Counted from the first letter of the stretch, positions 33,374-41,729 are shown. The stretch: 64,000 nt of DNA from Eubacterium sp. (GCA_021769965.1 JAETRU010000006.1:1-64000); one strand, 5' to 3'. Notes: generated by a model from the sequence alone, not told the origin. Made by a program: numbers and translations.

Positions 33374-33577
33374 TCAGTTTTCATCTGTATGACAGCAGCA
33401 GGCACCTTCCCTGCCGCAGGCAGTATTCGAATCCTGACTCTGTTGTCTGCACGCGGCGCAGCTGCCCGCATCCGGGCAGCCAACGCATCTCACGCCGCGC
33501 TTCTTTTCCTTATAGATATACCTGGCCGCAGCTGTAATGACTGCCAGAAGTACCGCGGCGGCGATAAAGTCTGTCAT
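33374..33577 (-). CDS. FeoB-associated Cys-rich membrane peptide (copy 2)
   Basis: 67 aa. TM helix DFIAAAVLLAVITAAARYIYK, then KKRGVRCVGCPDAGSCAACRQQSQDSNTACGREGACCCHTDEN with nine cysteines. AAAGGAGAATTCGTT precedes ATG. It lies 35 bp downstream of feoB and is the canonical third gene of a Clostridial feoA-feoB-Cys-rich operon. The role in Fe2+ transport is unproven; metal binding or assembly of FeoB is presumed. Confidence 0.88.
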   Translation of the reverse strand: MTDFIAAAVLLAVITAAARYIYKEKKRGVRCVGCPDAGSCAACRQQSQDSNTACGREGACCCHTDEN

Positions 33578-33612
33578 AACGAATTCTCCTTTTTCATATC
33601 TGTTTCGCTTTA

Positions 33613-35622
33613 TTACGCGGCTGCTTTTCCACCTGCATGCAGATCATATTCCGCCTGCAGATTCCTGTCTGCTTTTCTGATCAGATAAACTATGATGGCA
33701 ACTATGGCGATAACTACGATAAGTCCGGCAGTGAATCCCCTTCCAACGCTGCCTGTAGTTATCAGAGTTCCGATCTGGTATACCAGAAAGGCGATAGTAT
33801 AACCTGTCGCAAGCTGCAGGCCGACGCCGCCCAGCAGCCACTTTTTATCCTTGATCTCAGAATTCATAGCGCCTATCGCGGCGAAGCACGGAGGCGTGTA
33901 CAGATTGAACATCAGGTAAGCCAGCGCAGCGACCTGCGTCAGCCCGAAGATCGCGGCAACTTCACTGGTTCCGCCGATCAATTCCAGCTCCTCTGTATCG
34001 ATGAAGTTCGTAACAGCATAGCAGACTGCCAGCGTGCCTACCACATTCTCCTTAGCGATAAAACCTGTGATCGCAGCGGCTGCCAGCTGCCACGCGCCGA
34101 ATCCCAAAGGGATCATCAGAATGCTGAAAGGAGATGCGATAGAAGCCAGAATAGAAGTGTTTTCCATGCCTTCTTCCACGACCTGGAGATTCCAGGTGAA
34201 GGACTGCATCAGCTGGACAACGGTATTGCACAGCAGTATGATCGTACCGGCTTTGATGATATATGCTTTGCCGCGGCTGCACATGGAGAAGAACGCCCTC
34301 TTCAGGCTCGGAATCTTATATTCCGGCAGTTCCATGATAAAGAAGGATTTTCTGTGCTTATATCCCGCGATCCTGTTGACCAGCAGCGCGCCGAGCAGTA
34401 TCAGAACGATGCCGACAAAGTACATCAAAGGGCCCACCCAGGAAGCGGTTGGAAAGAATACCCCAGAGAACAAAGCGATCACCGGCAGCTTGGCGCCGCA
34501 AGGCATGAACGGAGTCAGCATGGCCGTGGCTCTCCGTTCCCGTTCATTTCTGATGGTGCGGGAAGCCATGATGCCAGGGATCGCGCAGCCCGTGCCGATC
34601 ACAAACGGAATTACCGATTTGCCGGACAAACCGACTTTTTTGAAGATCGGATCAAGGACTACAGTTGCGCGGGCCATGTAGCCGCAATCCTCCAGCAGCG
34701 CAATGAGGAAGTACATAACCATGACCAGCGGCAGGAAACCTACTACAGCTCCAACGCCGCCGATAATGCCGTCAGCCAGAAGCGCCTGCAGCAGCGGTGA
34801 ACTGTTTTCCAACGCTCCGGCTACGGTTTCCTGAAAAGCTTCGATCCAGCCTACCAGCCAGTCAGCGATCCACGTTCCGACTGTGGATTGTGAAATATAG
34901 AACACCAGGAACATGATCACAGCAAAGATAACAATGCCCGCTACTTTATTTGTAAGTACCGCGTCCAGTTTATCCTGAGAATTCTTTTCTTTCGTCAGAA
35001 CCTTGCGGGTCTCTACTTCTTTGACGATACCGCCCGCGAAGGCAAAACGCTTTCTGTCCGCTTCCTCTACTACATGTTTATCGGTCAGATCGATATTCCC
35101 CTCGTCGTAAGGCGCTGTCTGTCCTTTGCCGCACAGAGAAGCCGCGGTTTTTACCACCTCAGCAAGACCGTCCGCAGATGTGGAGACTGTTTTGATCACC
35201 GGGCAGCCCAGCTTCCTTGACAACGCCTGCGCATCGATCCTCGTTCCCTTCTTCGCATTGATATCACTCTTATTCAGGGCGACGACCACCGGGATCCCCA
35301 ATTCCAGCAGCTGGGTTGTAAAAAACAGGCTTCTGCTCAGATTTGTCGCGTCAACAATGTTGATGATCACATCCGGATTCTCGTGTTTCACGTAGCTGCT
35401 GGTAATGCTTTCTTCAGATGTAAATGGCGACATAGAGTAAGCACCGGGCAGATCTACCGCGATCAGTTCTTCTCCATTCTCACAAAAATTCTTTTTAATC
35501 GGGCCTTCCTTTTTTTCAACGGTAACACCGGCCCAGTTGCCGACACGCTCGTTTCTGCCTGTCAACGCGTTGTACATAGTGGTCTTGCCGCTGTTTGGAT
35601 TACCCGCCAAAGCGATTCTCAT
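33613..35622 (-). CDS. feoB: Ferrous iron transport protein B
   Basis: 669 aa from ATG 35622: AAGGAGG touches the track ATG but stands 7 nt from the third codon, so MRIALAGNPNSGKTT is preferred. G-protein domain: G1 GNPNSGKTT, G3 DLPGAYSM, G4 NKSD. Core permease with Gate motifs LEDCGYMARATVV, IPFVIGTGCAIPGIMASRTI, TPFMPCGAKLPVIAL (conserved Cys in both Gate motifs) and APFSILMIPLGFGAWQ. It carries Fe2+ across the membrane using GTP. Second gene of the feoA-feoB-Cys-rich operon, with two GTTAG-N6-CTAAC sites 50-85 bp upstream that may give it its own regulated promoter. Confidence 0.96.
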   Translation of the reverse strand: MRIALAGNPNSGKTTMYNALTGRNERVGNWAGVTVEKKEGPIKKNFCENGEELIAVDLPGAYSMSPFTSEESITSSYVKHENPDVIINIVDATNLSRSLFFTTQLLELGIPVVVALNKSDINAKKGTRIDAQALSRKLGCPVIKTVSTSADGLAEVVKTAASLCGKGQTAPYDEGNIDLTDKHVVEEADRKRFAFAGGIVKEVETRKVLTKEKNSQDKLDAVLTNKVAGIVIFAVIMFLVFYISQSTVGTWIADWLVGWIEAFQETVAGALENSSPLLQALLADGIIGGVGAVVGFLPLVMVMYFLIALLEDCGYMARATVVLDPIFKKVGLSGKSVIPFVIGTGCAIPGIMASRTIRNERERRATAMLTPFMPCGAKLPVIALFSGVFFPTASWVGPLMYFVGIVLILLGALLVNRIAGYKHRKSFFIMELPEYKIPSLKRAFFSMCSRGKAYIIKAGTIILLCNTVVQLMQSFTWNLQVVEEGMENTSILASIASPFSILMIPLGFGAWQLAAAAITGFIAKENVVGTLAVCYAVTNFIDTEELELIGGTSEVAAIFGLTQVAALAYLMFNLYTPPCFAAIGAMNSEIKDKKWLLGGVGLQLATGYTIAFLVYQIGTLITTGSVGRGFTAGLIVVIAIVAIIVYLIRKADRNLQAEYDLHAGGKAAA

Positions 35623-35669
35623 CTTCATTCCTCCTTATGATATATAAACTTTTTCATATATTGCATCCG

Positions 35670-35706
35670 GTTAGATTTAGCTAATCGTCAGTTAGATGCA
35701 CCTAAC
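35670..35706 (-). promoter_or_regulatory. Two GTTAG-N6-CTAAY operators before feoB
   Basis: GTTAG-ATTTAG-CTAAT (35670-35685) and GTTAG-ATGCAC-CTAAC (35691-35706), centres 21 bp apart, two helical turns. Same motif as at the DtxR-family gene and feoA. Confidence 0.78.
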
Positions 35707-35722
35707 CACGCATCAAAATCAT

Positions 35723-35746
35723 AGGCTAAACGTCTTGGTTTAGCCT
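35723..35746. promoter_or_regulatory. Inverted repeat in the feoA-feoB gap
   Basis: AGGCTAAAC-GTCTTG-GTTTAGCCT, perfect 9-bp arms around 6 bp. No T-run follows, so it is unlikely to be a terminator; it may attenuate feoA read-through or bind a regulator. Nearby (35768-35795) TTTAAGTGCTGAT is duplicated in tandem. Confidence 0.45.
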
Positions 35747-35805
35747 TCACGATTTATCTGATCTTACTTTAAGTGCTGATTTTAAGTGCTGATTTATTCT
35801 GACTG

Positions 35806-36018
35806 CTAAATTAAAATAGCCGATGCCAGTTGATTATCGATCGTATATCTTCCATCCTTTACAGACACAACACATCCGCCCTTCAGATGAGATATTACAG
35901 TGATCGGCTCACCGCTGTAACAACCCAGAGAAAACAGAAATGCATCCATTTCTTCATCGTCTGTCAGGATATCCTGAATCGTGTATTCATTTCCTTCCTG
36001 TGCATTTCTTAAATTCAT
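35806..36018 (-). CDS. feoA: FeoA domain protein
   Basis: 70 aa from ATG 36018 (GAAAGGATG lies 11 nt upstream; the track ATG four codons earlier is fused to that site). MNLRNAQEGNEYTIQDI… FLFSLGCYSGEPITVISHLKGGCVVSVKDGRYTIDNQLASAILI is a standard SH3-like FeoA ending in the …A..I.V-type strand. It is the small cytosolic partner of FeoB in Fe2+ uptake. One GTTAG-N6-CTAAC box lies 32 bp upstream, so it is the first gene of the repressed operon. Confidence 0.92.
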   Translation of the reverse strand: MNLRNAQEGNEYTIQDILTDDEEMDAFLFSLGCYSGEPITVISHLKGGCVVSVKDGRYTIDNQLASAILI

Positions 36019-36049
36019 ATTCTTAATCATCCTTTCAATCGGTCCATGA

Positions 36050-36065
36050 GTTAGTTTAATCTAAC
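36050..36065 (-). promoter_or_regulatory. GTTAG-N6-CTAAC operator before feoA
   Basis: GTTAG-TTTAAT-CTAAC, extended to GAGTTAGTTTAATCTAACTAACTC. Fifth member of the DtxR-type box set in this locus. Confidence 0.78.
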
Positions 36066-36147
36066 TAACTCATATTGTAGCACGCATTTTTTTCTCTGTC
36101 AAATACTTTTTTCAAAAAATCTCCAGTGCATCTGTTCCCGGCGGCAG

Positions 36148-36516
36148 GAATTTAGGTCAAAATGCTTTTTCGAGGGGTCAAAGACCTAATTCTCGTGGCT
36201 CCGGCAGCGAAATGTTAGGTCAAAATGCCTTCTCGAGATGCCAAAAACCCAATTCTTGTGGCTCCGGCAGCGAAATGTTAGGTCAAAATCCCCTTTCGAG
36301 GGGTCAAAAACCTAATTCTCGTGGCTCCGGCAGCGAAATGTTAGGTCAAAATGCCTTCTCGAGGTGCCAAAAACCTAATTCTCGTGGCTCCGGCAGCGAA
36401 ATGTCAGGTCAAAATCCCCTTTCGAGGTGCCAAAAACTTAATTTCTATGGCTCCGGCAGCGAAATGTTAGGTCAAAACACCCTTTCAAAGGGTCAAAAAC
36501 TTAATTCCCATGGCTC
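36148..36516. repeat. Array C: six 63-bp tandem hairpin repeats
   Basis: This 435-bp gene-free stretch holds six copies with a constant 63-bp period. Plus-strand units read GAAATGTTAGGTCAAAAT, a variable inner hairpin, CAAAAACCTAATTCTCG, then TGGCTCCGGCAGC. Outer arms TTAGGT/ACCTAA are constant. The inner stem varies but pairs in each copy: CCCCT-TTCG-AGGGG, ACCCTTT-C-AAAGGGT, CCT-TCTCG-AGG. The last unit overlaps the 3' end of the permease gene at 36501. Confidence 0.88.
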
Positions 36517-37205
36517 CCCTGCCTCTGCAAGATCCACCCCAAACCGGCCATCAATATCTCCGCCGCCAAATAGCAGCCAAAGCTCCACGGGCACATTCCG
36601 GAAAATCGATCCACTGCGTATAAGACGCCGAAAGCAGCCGCAATCATCAATACCATAGACAAAACTGTCAGAATGCTGCCGCACCGCCGTTTTTCAAATG
36701 CCTCTCCCCATCTCATCTGCAATGCCAGAATACCGCTGCTGACAAACCAGCCCAAAATGAAGAACCATACCGGTAACAGCCCCATAGCCAGCGCTGCCTC
36801 ACCTTGCGACAGTCCCCTTGTCATAAGCCAAAGCGTCATATGCTGTATAACGACCAGATCATAATACGGCTCATATCTGCCCAGGATTGCCGCAAACATT
36901 ACAATTTCCGTCAAAATCACTGATGTCCAAAGTCCGCAGACGATGATACGGCTCAGCATCATCTTAGGTAAGGCAACCGGCAGAGTCTGCATCAGAATAC
37001 TGTCGCCGCCGGAAACATTCTGACCCAGCAGCTCATGAAACCCCCTGCACAGCAGAACTGCTGCAAGCAGTAAGACTGCGGCAATTCCAATGCCGGACAG
37101 CAGCCCCGCGATCAGACCGCCGAAGCAGATGATTCCTACAAGAAACAGAGATGCCATGATCTCTCCTTTGATCAGATCCGTCTGTGCGAAGATCAGCTTC
37201 ATCAT
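36501..37205 (-). CDS. ABC-2 permease subunit 4 of the WG/permease operon
   Basis: 234 aa, about six TM helices. It has the motif shared by all four permeases of this operon after TM2 (GGDSILMQTLPVALPKMMLSRI, a weak form of …GEG…M.LPVS…L..GK) and an N-terminal LIFAQTDLIKGEIM aligned with permease 1. The last codons (GSHGN-stop) fall inside the final 63-bp repeat of array C, so its C-terminus is built from repeat DNA. It is most diverged of the four: the Lys of the GK motif is Arg. Role: probably one half of an exporter powered by the single ATPase at 43830. Confidence 0.7.
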   Translation of the reverse strand: MMKLIFAQTDLIKGEIMASLFLVGIICFGGLIAGLLSGIGIAAVLLLAAVLLCRGFHELLGQNVSGGDSILMQTLPVALPKMMLSRIIVCGLWTSVILTEIVMFAAILGRYEPYYDLVVIQHMTLWLMTRGLSQGEAALAMGLLPVWFFILGWFVSSGILALQMRWGEAFEKRRCGSILTVLSMVLMIAAAFGVLYAVDRFSGMCPWSFGCYLAAEILMAGLGWILQRQGSHGN

Positions 37206-37209
37206 AGGA

Positions 37210-37839
37210 TCACACCCCTTTCAGCTTTCCCTCGCCCAGCCGGGCGATGCCCCATGTCCAGCCCGTGCCTCCGCTGTACACGAACAGGACTTTTTGGTCT
37301 CTGCAGATATAGATGCTGCCGGGAAACTCCGAAATCACTCTCCGGCCGCGCCGGTCCACCACGCATGCTGAATTGCTGCTGAGAGGCAGCGCCGCCAGAC
37401 CGTCCTGAAATGCTAATGGTACGCCGCCCCCGGGAACTTCCATAGCCGGAAAATCAGTCTTGATCGTAAATACCGTCTTTCCTGCATCATCAAAACAGTA
37501 CCATGTGCTGGAAGGCAGATCATAGCCGAGAGCCATTCCTTCCTGATAACCCCATATATCTCCATATATTCCAAACCGGTCCTTCTCATCATCGTCCATA
37601 TAACTGACAGGCAGCTGATGATCGTACAGATATTCCCAAAAATCTTCATTCCTGCTGCAGAATAACTCCTTCTCCCACCGTATCCCCTGCAGTTCCCTCA
37701 GCCCGGCGCCGTCGTCAGCCGCGGCTCCTGCGATGCCGCAGCCTTTGATCCCCAGCCAGAGGCCGCTTCCTGCGAGAAATACTGCCAGGCAGCAGACGAC
37801 CAGACCCCGTCTCCGTCTTTGCTCTCTCCGTTTCTCCAC
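37210..37839 (-). CDS. WG-repeat-like ectoprotein 4 (short), GTG start
   Basis: About 209 aa. The track starts at a TTG only 2 nt from AGGAGG; the GTG at 37839 has 8-nt spacing and is preferred. N-terminal Arg-rich (EKRREQRRRRG) plus TM anchor (LVVCCLAVFLAGSGLWLGI). The body has weak WG-type turns (YCFDDAGKTVFTI, SACVVDRRGRRVISEFPG, LFVYSGGTGWTWGIARL). It is half the length of its three paralogues and lacks the C-terminal YDGEKxG…PVFDD block, so it looks like a reduced copy. Ends 4 nt before permease 4. Confidence 0.6.
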   Translation of the reverse strand: MEKRREQRRRRGLVVCCLAVFLAGSGLWLGIKGCGIAGAAADDGAGLRELQGIRWEKELFCSRNEDFWEYLYDHQLPVSYMDDDEKDRFGIYGDIWGYQEGMALGYDLPSSTWYCFDDAGKTVFTIKTDFPAMEVPGGGVPLAFQDGLAALPLSSNSACVVDRRGRRVISEFPGSIYICRDQKVLFVYSGGTGWTWGIARLGEGKLKGV

Positions 37840-37851
37840 TCCCAAAACCTC

Positions 37852-38553
37852 CTATACCAGATCATACCCGGTTTCCAGCAGCCGTACCGAGACCCGGTAA
37901 CAAAACCATCCGATGACGATAAGCAGAAATTCCACGCCTGCTGCTGCCCAGAAATAGCCGCTTCCCAGCATCTGTGCCATCTCCCTGAGACAAAACTGTG
38001 CCGTCAGAATTGCGGCAAATATCGCGGCTGCAAGCAAAACCACCAGCAGAATCGCGACCCTGCTCCTCCTCTTTCTCGCCTGCCCGCTGCATTTTAACTC
38101 CAACGCCAGAAGCAGCAGGCAGAACACACCCGTGTAGACCACCGGCGCTATGACAGACCATCCGGCACTGACGCCCGCCTGCCACGGACGCATGCCGATC
38201 AGCTGCCAGGTCTCGATCCGCGCGGCAAGCTGCACGCGGACGCCGGAGCTATCCGCGGCGGCAAGCAGTCCGGATACCGGTCCCACAAGACTCATACCGC
38301 CGCACCACAGCAAAATCGCAAAAGTCTTTCCCAGCACCAGACCGCGGGCCGAAAACGGCAGCGTCATCAGCATGGCGGCATCATCATCGAAAAGTGTCTT
38401 TCCGTAGACCTTGTACAATCCATGTCCGAAGATCAGTGCCAGCCCTGCCAGAAACACAGGCGAGATCAGAAGACCCATCACCAGCAGCACCGCAGAGCCG
38501 CCCATATGCCCTGCCAGCATCCTTGTATGCATCTCAGCAGATTTCATGATCAT
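37852..38553 (-). CDS. ABC-2 permease subunit 3 of the WG/permease operon
   Basis: 233 aa, about six TM helices (SAVLLVMGLLISPVFLAGLALIFG…; YFWAAAGVEFLLIVIGWFCYRV). Shared post-TM2 motif FDDDAAMLMTLPFSARGLVLGK. ATG at 38553 overlaps the stop of WG protein 3 (ATGA-type, 4 nt), with GAGGAGGCGGAATC as ribosome site inside that gene. An ABC-2 family permease lacking its own ATPase; the only ATPase in the operon is at 43830. Confidence 0.75.
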   Translation of the reverse strand: MIMKSAEMHTRMLAGHMGGSAVLLVMGLLISPVFLAGLALIFGHGLYKVYGKTLFDDDAAMLMTLPFSARGLVLGKTFAILLWCGGMSLVGPVSGLLAAADSSGVRVQLAARIETWQLIGMRPWQAGVSAGWSVIAPVVYTGVFCLLLLALELKCSGQARKRRSRVAILLVVLLAAAIFAAILTAQFCLREMAQMLGSGYFWAAAGVEFLLIVIGWFCYRVSVRLLETGYDLV

Positions 38554-39749
38554 GATTCCGCCTCCTCATCAACATGTATGACGCCGAACCGATCTCCACG
38601 GATCACTACAGCCCGGCCGCCGTCAGCCAGATAGATCTGATCAAAGACCGGTTTGACCAGCCATGCGCCCGACGCGTCCGCCACGCCGCACTTTTCTCCA
38701 TCAAAGAGCACCGCCCTTCCGTCCCGGAAAGCGGACTTCCAGGAAATCCTGTCCGTCTCCCAGATCGGATCTTTGGATATTTTCTTTTCAAAGAGGATCC
38801 GGCCATCTCTGTCTATGCAGTAGACCTTCTGGTCTGATGTGTAGACGACGCCCTTTCCCTCGGAGAAGTCCGAAGCCCATTTCGCGTTCTTCGCTGGTAC
38901 AACGAGATTGCCCTGCTGATCAAAATAGCCCCGCTGCACAGCTTCTTTCTCAGCGCCGGCCGGTCTCACGCCGTACAAGAGTCCCTCGCTTACGCTGCAG
39001 CCTCCGTAACAGGTATCTTCAAGAAAGATCCCTGTTTTCACAGGTTCCAGATCCTCATCCAGAAACACCGTATGAGGCTTCAGGCGGCTGACAGCTATAT
39101 ACGGAAATCCGCCGTCCCAGGACCTGATGCTCTCATATGATCCTGACAGCTTTCTCGTCCGTCCCTTTTCAACATCATATACCCTGTTTTCTGCCACCGC
39201 AGCGTACCGATTGTCGATGCCTTTGATCTGACTGCCGCCGGTATCAGACGCATAGAGTTCCTGTCCGTCAGGATTCACGAGGCGGCAGTTCCCGCCGCTG
39301 TCAAACAGAACCGCATAGGTATCAGACAAATACGTTACCATTTCATTCGGATCCTTCTTCCGGAACAGAATTTCTCCATCCTCATCCAGATAGCTGCTCA
39401 GATTTCCTGTGCCGGTCTTCGCAAATACGATGCGCTTCTGATCTCCTACATATTCCTCAAATACTTCTTTATCCGCCAGCTTCCACCAGCCGGTAAACCC
39501 GGCATAGCCCTCCGCGATTTCTGCCGGATCCTCACCGCCCGTAAAATAATGAAACAGCTGATCTCCATAATGCACTGCTGCCCAGCTCTCCGTCAGCGGC
39601 ACCTCCCAGTCAAAGCTCCGCAGATACGCCATCTGTTTCTCCTGACCGCATGCTTCATGCCATGCCGCCGCGCCGCAGACCGCCGCCATCACAGCTAGAG
39701 CCGCGGCCAGAGCGATACAGGCTGCCGGATACTTTTTGTTCCTCTTCAT
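38550..39749 (-). CDS. WG-repeat ectoprotein 3
   Basis: 399 aa from ATG 39749 (GGAAGGAACGTGTC). Signal anchor CIALAAALAVMAAVCGAAAW, then an extracellular domain of repeated beta units: VFAKTGTGNLSSYLDEDGEILF, CRLVNPDGQELY, GYFDQQGNLVVPAKNAKWASDFSEGKGVVY, YCIDRDGRILFEKKI, AVLFDGEKCGVADASGAWLVKPVFDQ. These G-x-x-D-x-x-G-x-x-x-x-P turns are WG repeats (beta-propeller-like). DWEVPLTESW near residue 45 is shared with paralogues 1 and 2. Couples by overlap to permease 3. The ligand is unknown. Confidence 0.75.
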   Translation of the reverse strand: MKRNKKYPAACIALAAALAVMAAVCGAAAWHEACGQEKQMAYLRSFDWEVPLTESWAAVHYGDQLFHYFTGGEDPAEIAEGYAGFTGWWKLADKEVFEEYVGDQKRIVFAKTGTGNLSSYLDEDGEILFRKKDPNEMVTYLSDTYAVLFDSGGNCRLVNPDGQELYASDTGGSQIKGIDNRYAAVAENRVYDVEKGRTRKLSGSYESIRSWDGGFPYIAVSRLKPHTVFLDEDLEPVKTGIFLEDTCYGGCSVSEGLLYGVRPAGAEKEAVQRGYFDQQGNLVVPAKNAKWASDFSEGKGVVYTSDQKVYCIDRDGRILFEKKISKDPIWETDRISWKSAFRDGRAVLFDGEKCGVADASGAWLVKPVFDQIYLADGGRAVVIRGDRFGVIHVDEEAES

Positions 39750-39762
39750 GACACGTTCCTTC

Positions 39763-40512
39763 CTAGTCAAAATCACACTGCCGGCTCAGGGTTTTCCTGC
39801 AGAACCGGTACATGACAACGCTCAGAGCAATCATCAGAGCCATAACAGCCGCGTTGAGCCAGAAGGTTCCGATAAGCTGCTCAAAGAGCCTTTCAAACAG
39901 CCAGTTTCCTGCCGACTTAAAGGCAGTGGACAGAATAACAGCCAAGATAGTTATAGCTCCGACGCTCATCCTGCTCAGCAGTCCTGTCCTGCCGTCAGCC
40001 TTTTTGCGCCGTGTCACGCACTGAAAAGTCAGTATACACAGGCCGGCAAATACAGCCCCCAGGCAAATCGAAAAAGGCAGCATTGCCATCAGAGCTCCTA
40101 TCTGCCACGGTGCGGCGCCCATATCCAGAAGATCTGCGGCGACCTCCCCAAAAACACCTGTCACTACCGATGCGCTGCCGCTTACCAGCACCATGATGAT
40201 GACCACACCGCTGAAACCGATCCCCAGAGCCATAGCCCAGATCACCGCCGCCAGCAGCTTGCCCGCGATCAGTTCATCAGATGTCACCGGCAGGGTCATC
40301 AGTCCTCCTGCGCCCTCGCCGAAGATACTTGCACCGAAAAGCCTGCCGTAGCCCCTGATCAGCATAACGATGATGACGATCAGGCCCAAAAGCAGCGAGA
40401 CAGCTCCCATTGCCATGGTCAGAAACATCATAGCGATGCATACGGCCAGAGATACGCCGATCTCCGTACTGATTTGTTTCAGGTTCAGTTCCATAGTTTT
40501 CAAAAGCATCAT
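39763..40512 (-). CDS. ABC-2 permease subunit 2 of the WG/permease operon
   Basis: 249 aa, six TM helices (IGVSLAVCIAMMFLTMAMGAVSLLLGLIVIIVML…). Post-TM2 motif FGEGAGGLMTLPVTSDELIAGKLLAAV is the clearest ABC-2 form (…LPVS…I..GK). ATGATG overlaps the stop of WG protein 2 by 4 nt, with GGCGGG upstream. The C-terminus LNAAVMALMIALSVVMYRFCRKTLSRQCDFD resembles that of permease 1 (CRENLEKAYGC). Confidence 0.78.
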   Translation of the reverse strand: MMLLKTMELNLKQISTEIGVSLAVCIAMMFLTMAMGAVSLLLGLIVIIVMLIRGYGRLFGASIFGEGAGGLMTLPVTSDELIAGKLLAAVIWAMALGIGFSGVVIIMVLVSGSASVVTGVFGEVAADLLDMGAAPWQIGALMAMLPFSICLGAVFAGLCILTFQCVTRRKKADGRTGLLSRMSVGAITILAVILSTAFKSAGNWLFERLFEQLIGTFWLNAAVMALMIALSVVMYRFCRKTLSRQCDFD

Positions 40513-41729
40513 GATCCCGCCTTTCGTATCATACTTTCACCGTGGAAAACGCCCCATTTGCCTCTGTATTCTACAGCGATCCGGTTTCCTGAGAATATGT
40601 CCACATCATCAAAGACCGGCTCAATGATCCAGTTTCCTGTCTCATTGATCAGCCCCATCTTCTCCCCATCATAGAGAGGCGCTGCCCCGCCTGTGAACCT
40701 GCAGCCGGGCAGAATGTAAAAGGAAAGATTCAGAGTACTGTTCAAATTATCAAATGCATCCAGTACCATTCTCTTCTTTAAAGGAACTTCAAAAAGCTTT
40801 TTCCCTTTACTGTCAATACACCAGACTTTGTCAGTGCCATAGATCAGCGCTTTCCCGCAAGAAAACGCTCCGCCATAGATACTTCCCGGCGTTTCAATGA
40901 CCATATCCCCCTGCTCGTCGATATAACCCGGCCTGACTTCCTTTTTATTGGGGCAGTCTTTCCAGTTCCCATTGACGATCCACTCCGCATAGGCCAGTCC
41001 TTCGCTGTACTCTTTACAGGTATTCGATTCAAACAGCTTTCCGTCAAAAGCCACATCAAAATTCTCGTCCAGAAAATACGGTCCGCATATACCTTCCGCC
41101 CGATATATATCCTGCCCGCACTTTTCCACATCTCTGCAGTAAACAGAATTCCAGGTTTTTACTACTCGTCCGTCCGACACATCAATGATGCGATATCTCT
41201 CGCCCTGTTCCTCGCCAAAATAATTTCCTTCTACACGGTTTACAAAGACATCCTCTCCTTCGGCAAAGCGATAGACGATCTCTCCCTTCCGGTCAACTGC
41301 AGCATAGCGGTCGTCTTTTACTGCCAGCGCATAATCACCGTCAAACCCATAGAATGCATCAAACTTTGCAGGAATGATAACACGTCCATCCAGTGATTTA
41401 TAGCCCATATTGCCGCCTTTTGTAAAGATATAGCTGTCTCCCTCACCATAGACAGAATCCCAGCGAACCTGATCGACTGCTTCACCCCTGTCATTAAGAA
41501 GCGCAGAATCACTGCCGGTATCATCCAGCCGGGCAGAATAATACTGCCCGTCCAGCCCCGCTTCCTCAATAAACGTATACTCCTTTGTCAGCGGAACGAT
41601 CCAGCGGAGCTCCTTCAGCACAGCGCCCTGCTCGCCGGTCTCGACCGCCGCCTGATAGCCTGCATAGCCAAGGCCTGCAGAACTGATGCAGAAGAGCACT
41701 GTCATCACGATCAAAAGCTTCTTCCCCAT
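40509..41729 (-). CDS. WG-repeat ectoprotein 2
   Basis: 406 aa. N-terminal signal anchor (KLLIVMTVLFCISSAGLGYAGYQ), the shared LRWIVPLTKEYTF block, then WG-type repeats: MGYKSLDGRVIIPAKFDAFYGFDGDYALAVKDDRYAAVDRKGEIVYRF, GYIDEQGDMVIETPGSIYGGAFSCGKALIYG, WCIDSKGKKLFEVPL, and the conserved tail APLYDGEKMGLINETGNWIIEPVFDDVDIFSG. AAGGAAGACATT precedes ATG; 48 bp after permease 1. Probable extracellular ligand-binding or sensing subunit of an ABC exporter. Confidence 0.78.
   Translation of the reverse strand: MGKKLLIVMTVLFCISSAGLGYAGYQAAVETGEQGAVLKELRWIVPLTKEYTFIEEAGLDGQYYSARLDDTGSDSALLNDRGEAVDQVRWDSVYGEGDSYIFTKGGNMGYKSLDGRVIIPAKFDAFYGFDGDYALAVKDDRYAAVDRKGEIVYRFAEGEDVFVNRVEGNYFGEEQGERYRIIDVSDGRVVKTWNSVYCRDVEKCGQDIYRAEGICGPYFLDENFDVAFDGKLFESNTCKEYSEGLAYAEWIVNGNWKDCPNKKEVRPGYIDEQGDMVIETPGSIYGGAFSCGKALIYGTDKVWCIDSKGKKLFEVPLKKRMVLDAFDNLNSTLNLSFYILPGCRFTGGAAPLYDGEKMGLINETGNWIIEPVFDDVDIFSGNRIAVEYRGKWGVFHGESMIRKAGS

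Noticed and set aside
36212-36658. ORF of 148 aa with exact 21-residue repeats (MLGQNAFSRCQKPNSRGSGSE)
   Set aside because: It exists because the repeat period is 63 bp and has no stop; there is no ribosome site, it starts inside a repeat and runs antisense into the permease gene. Hairpin structure explains the repeats better.
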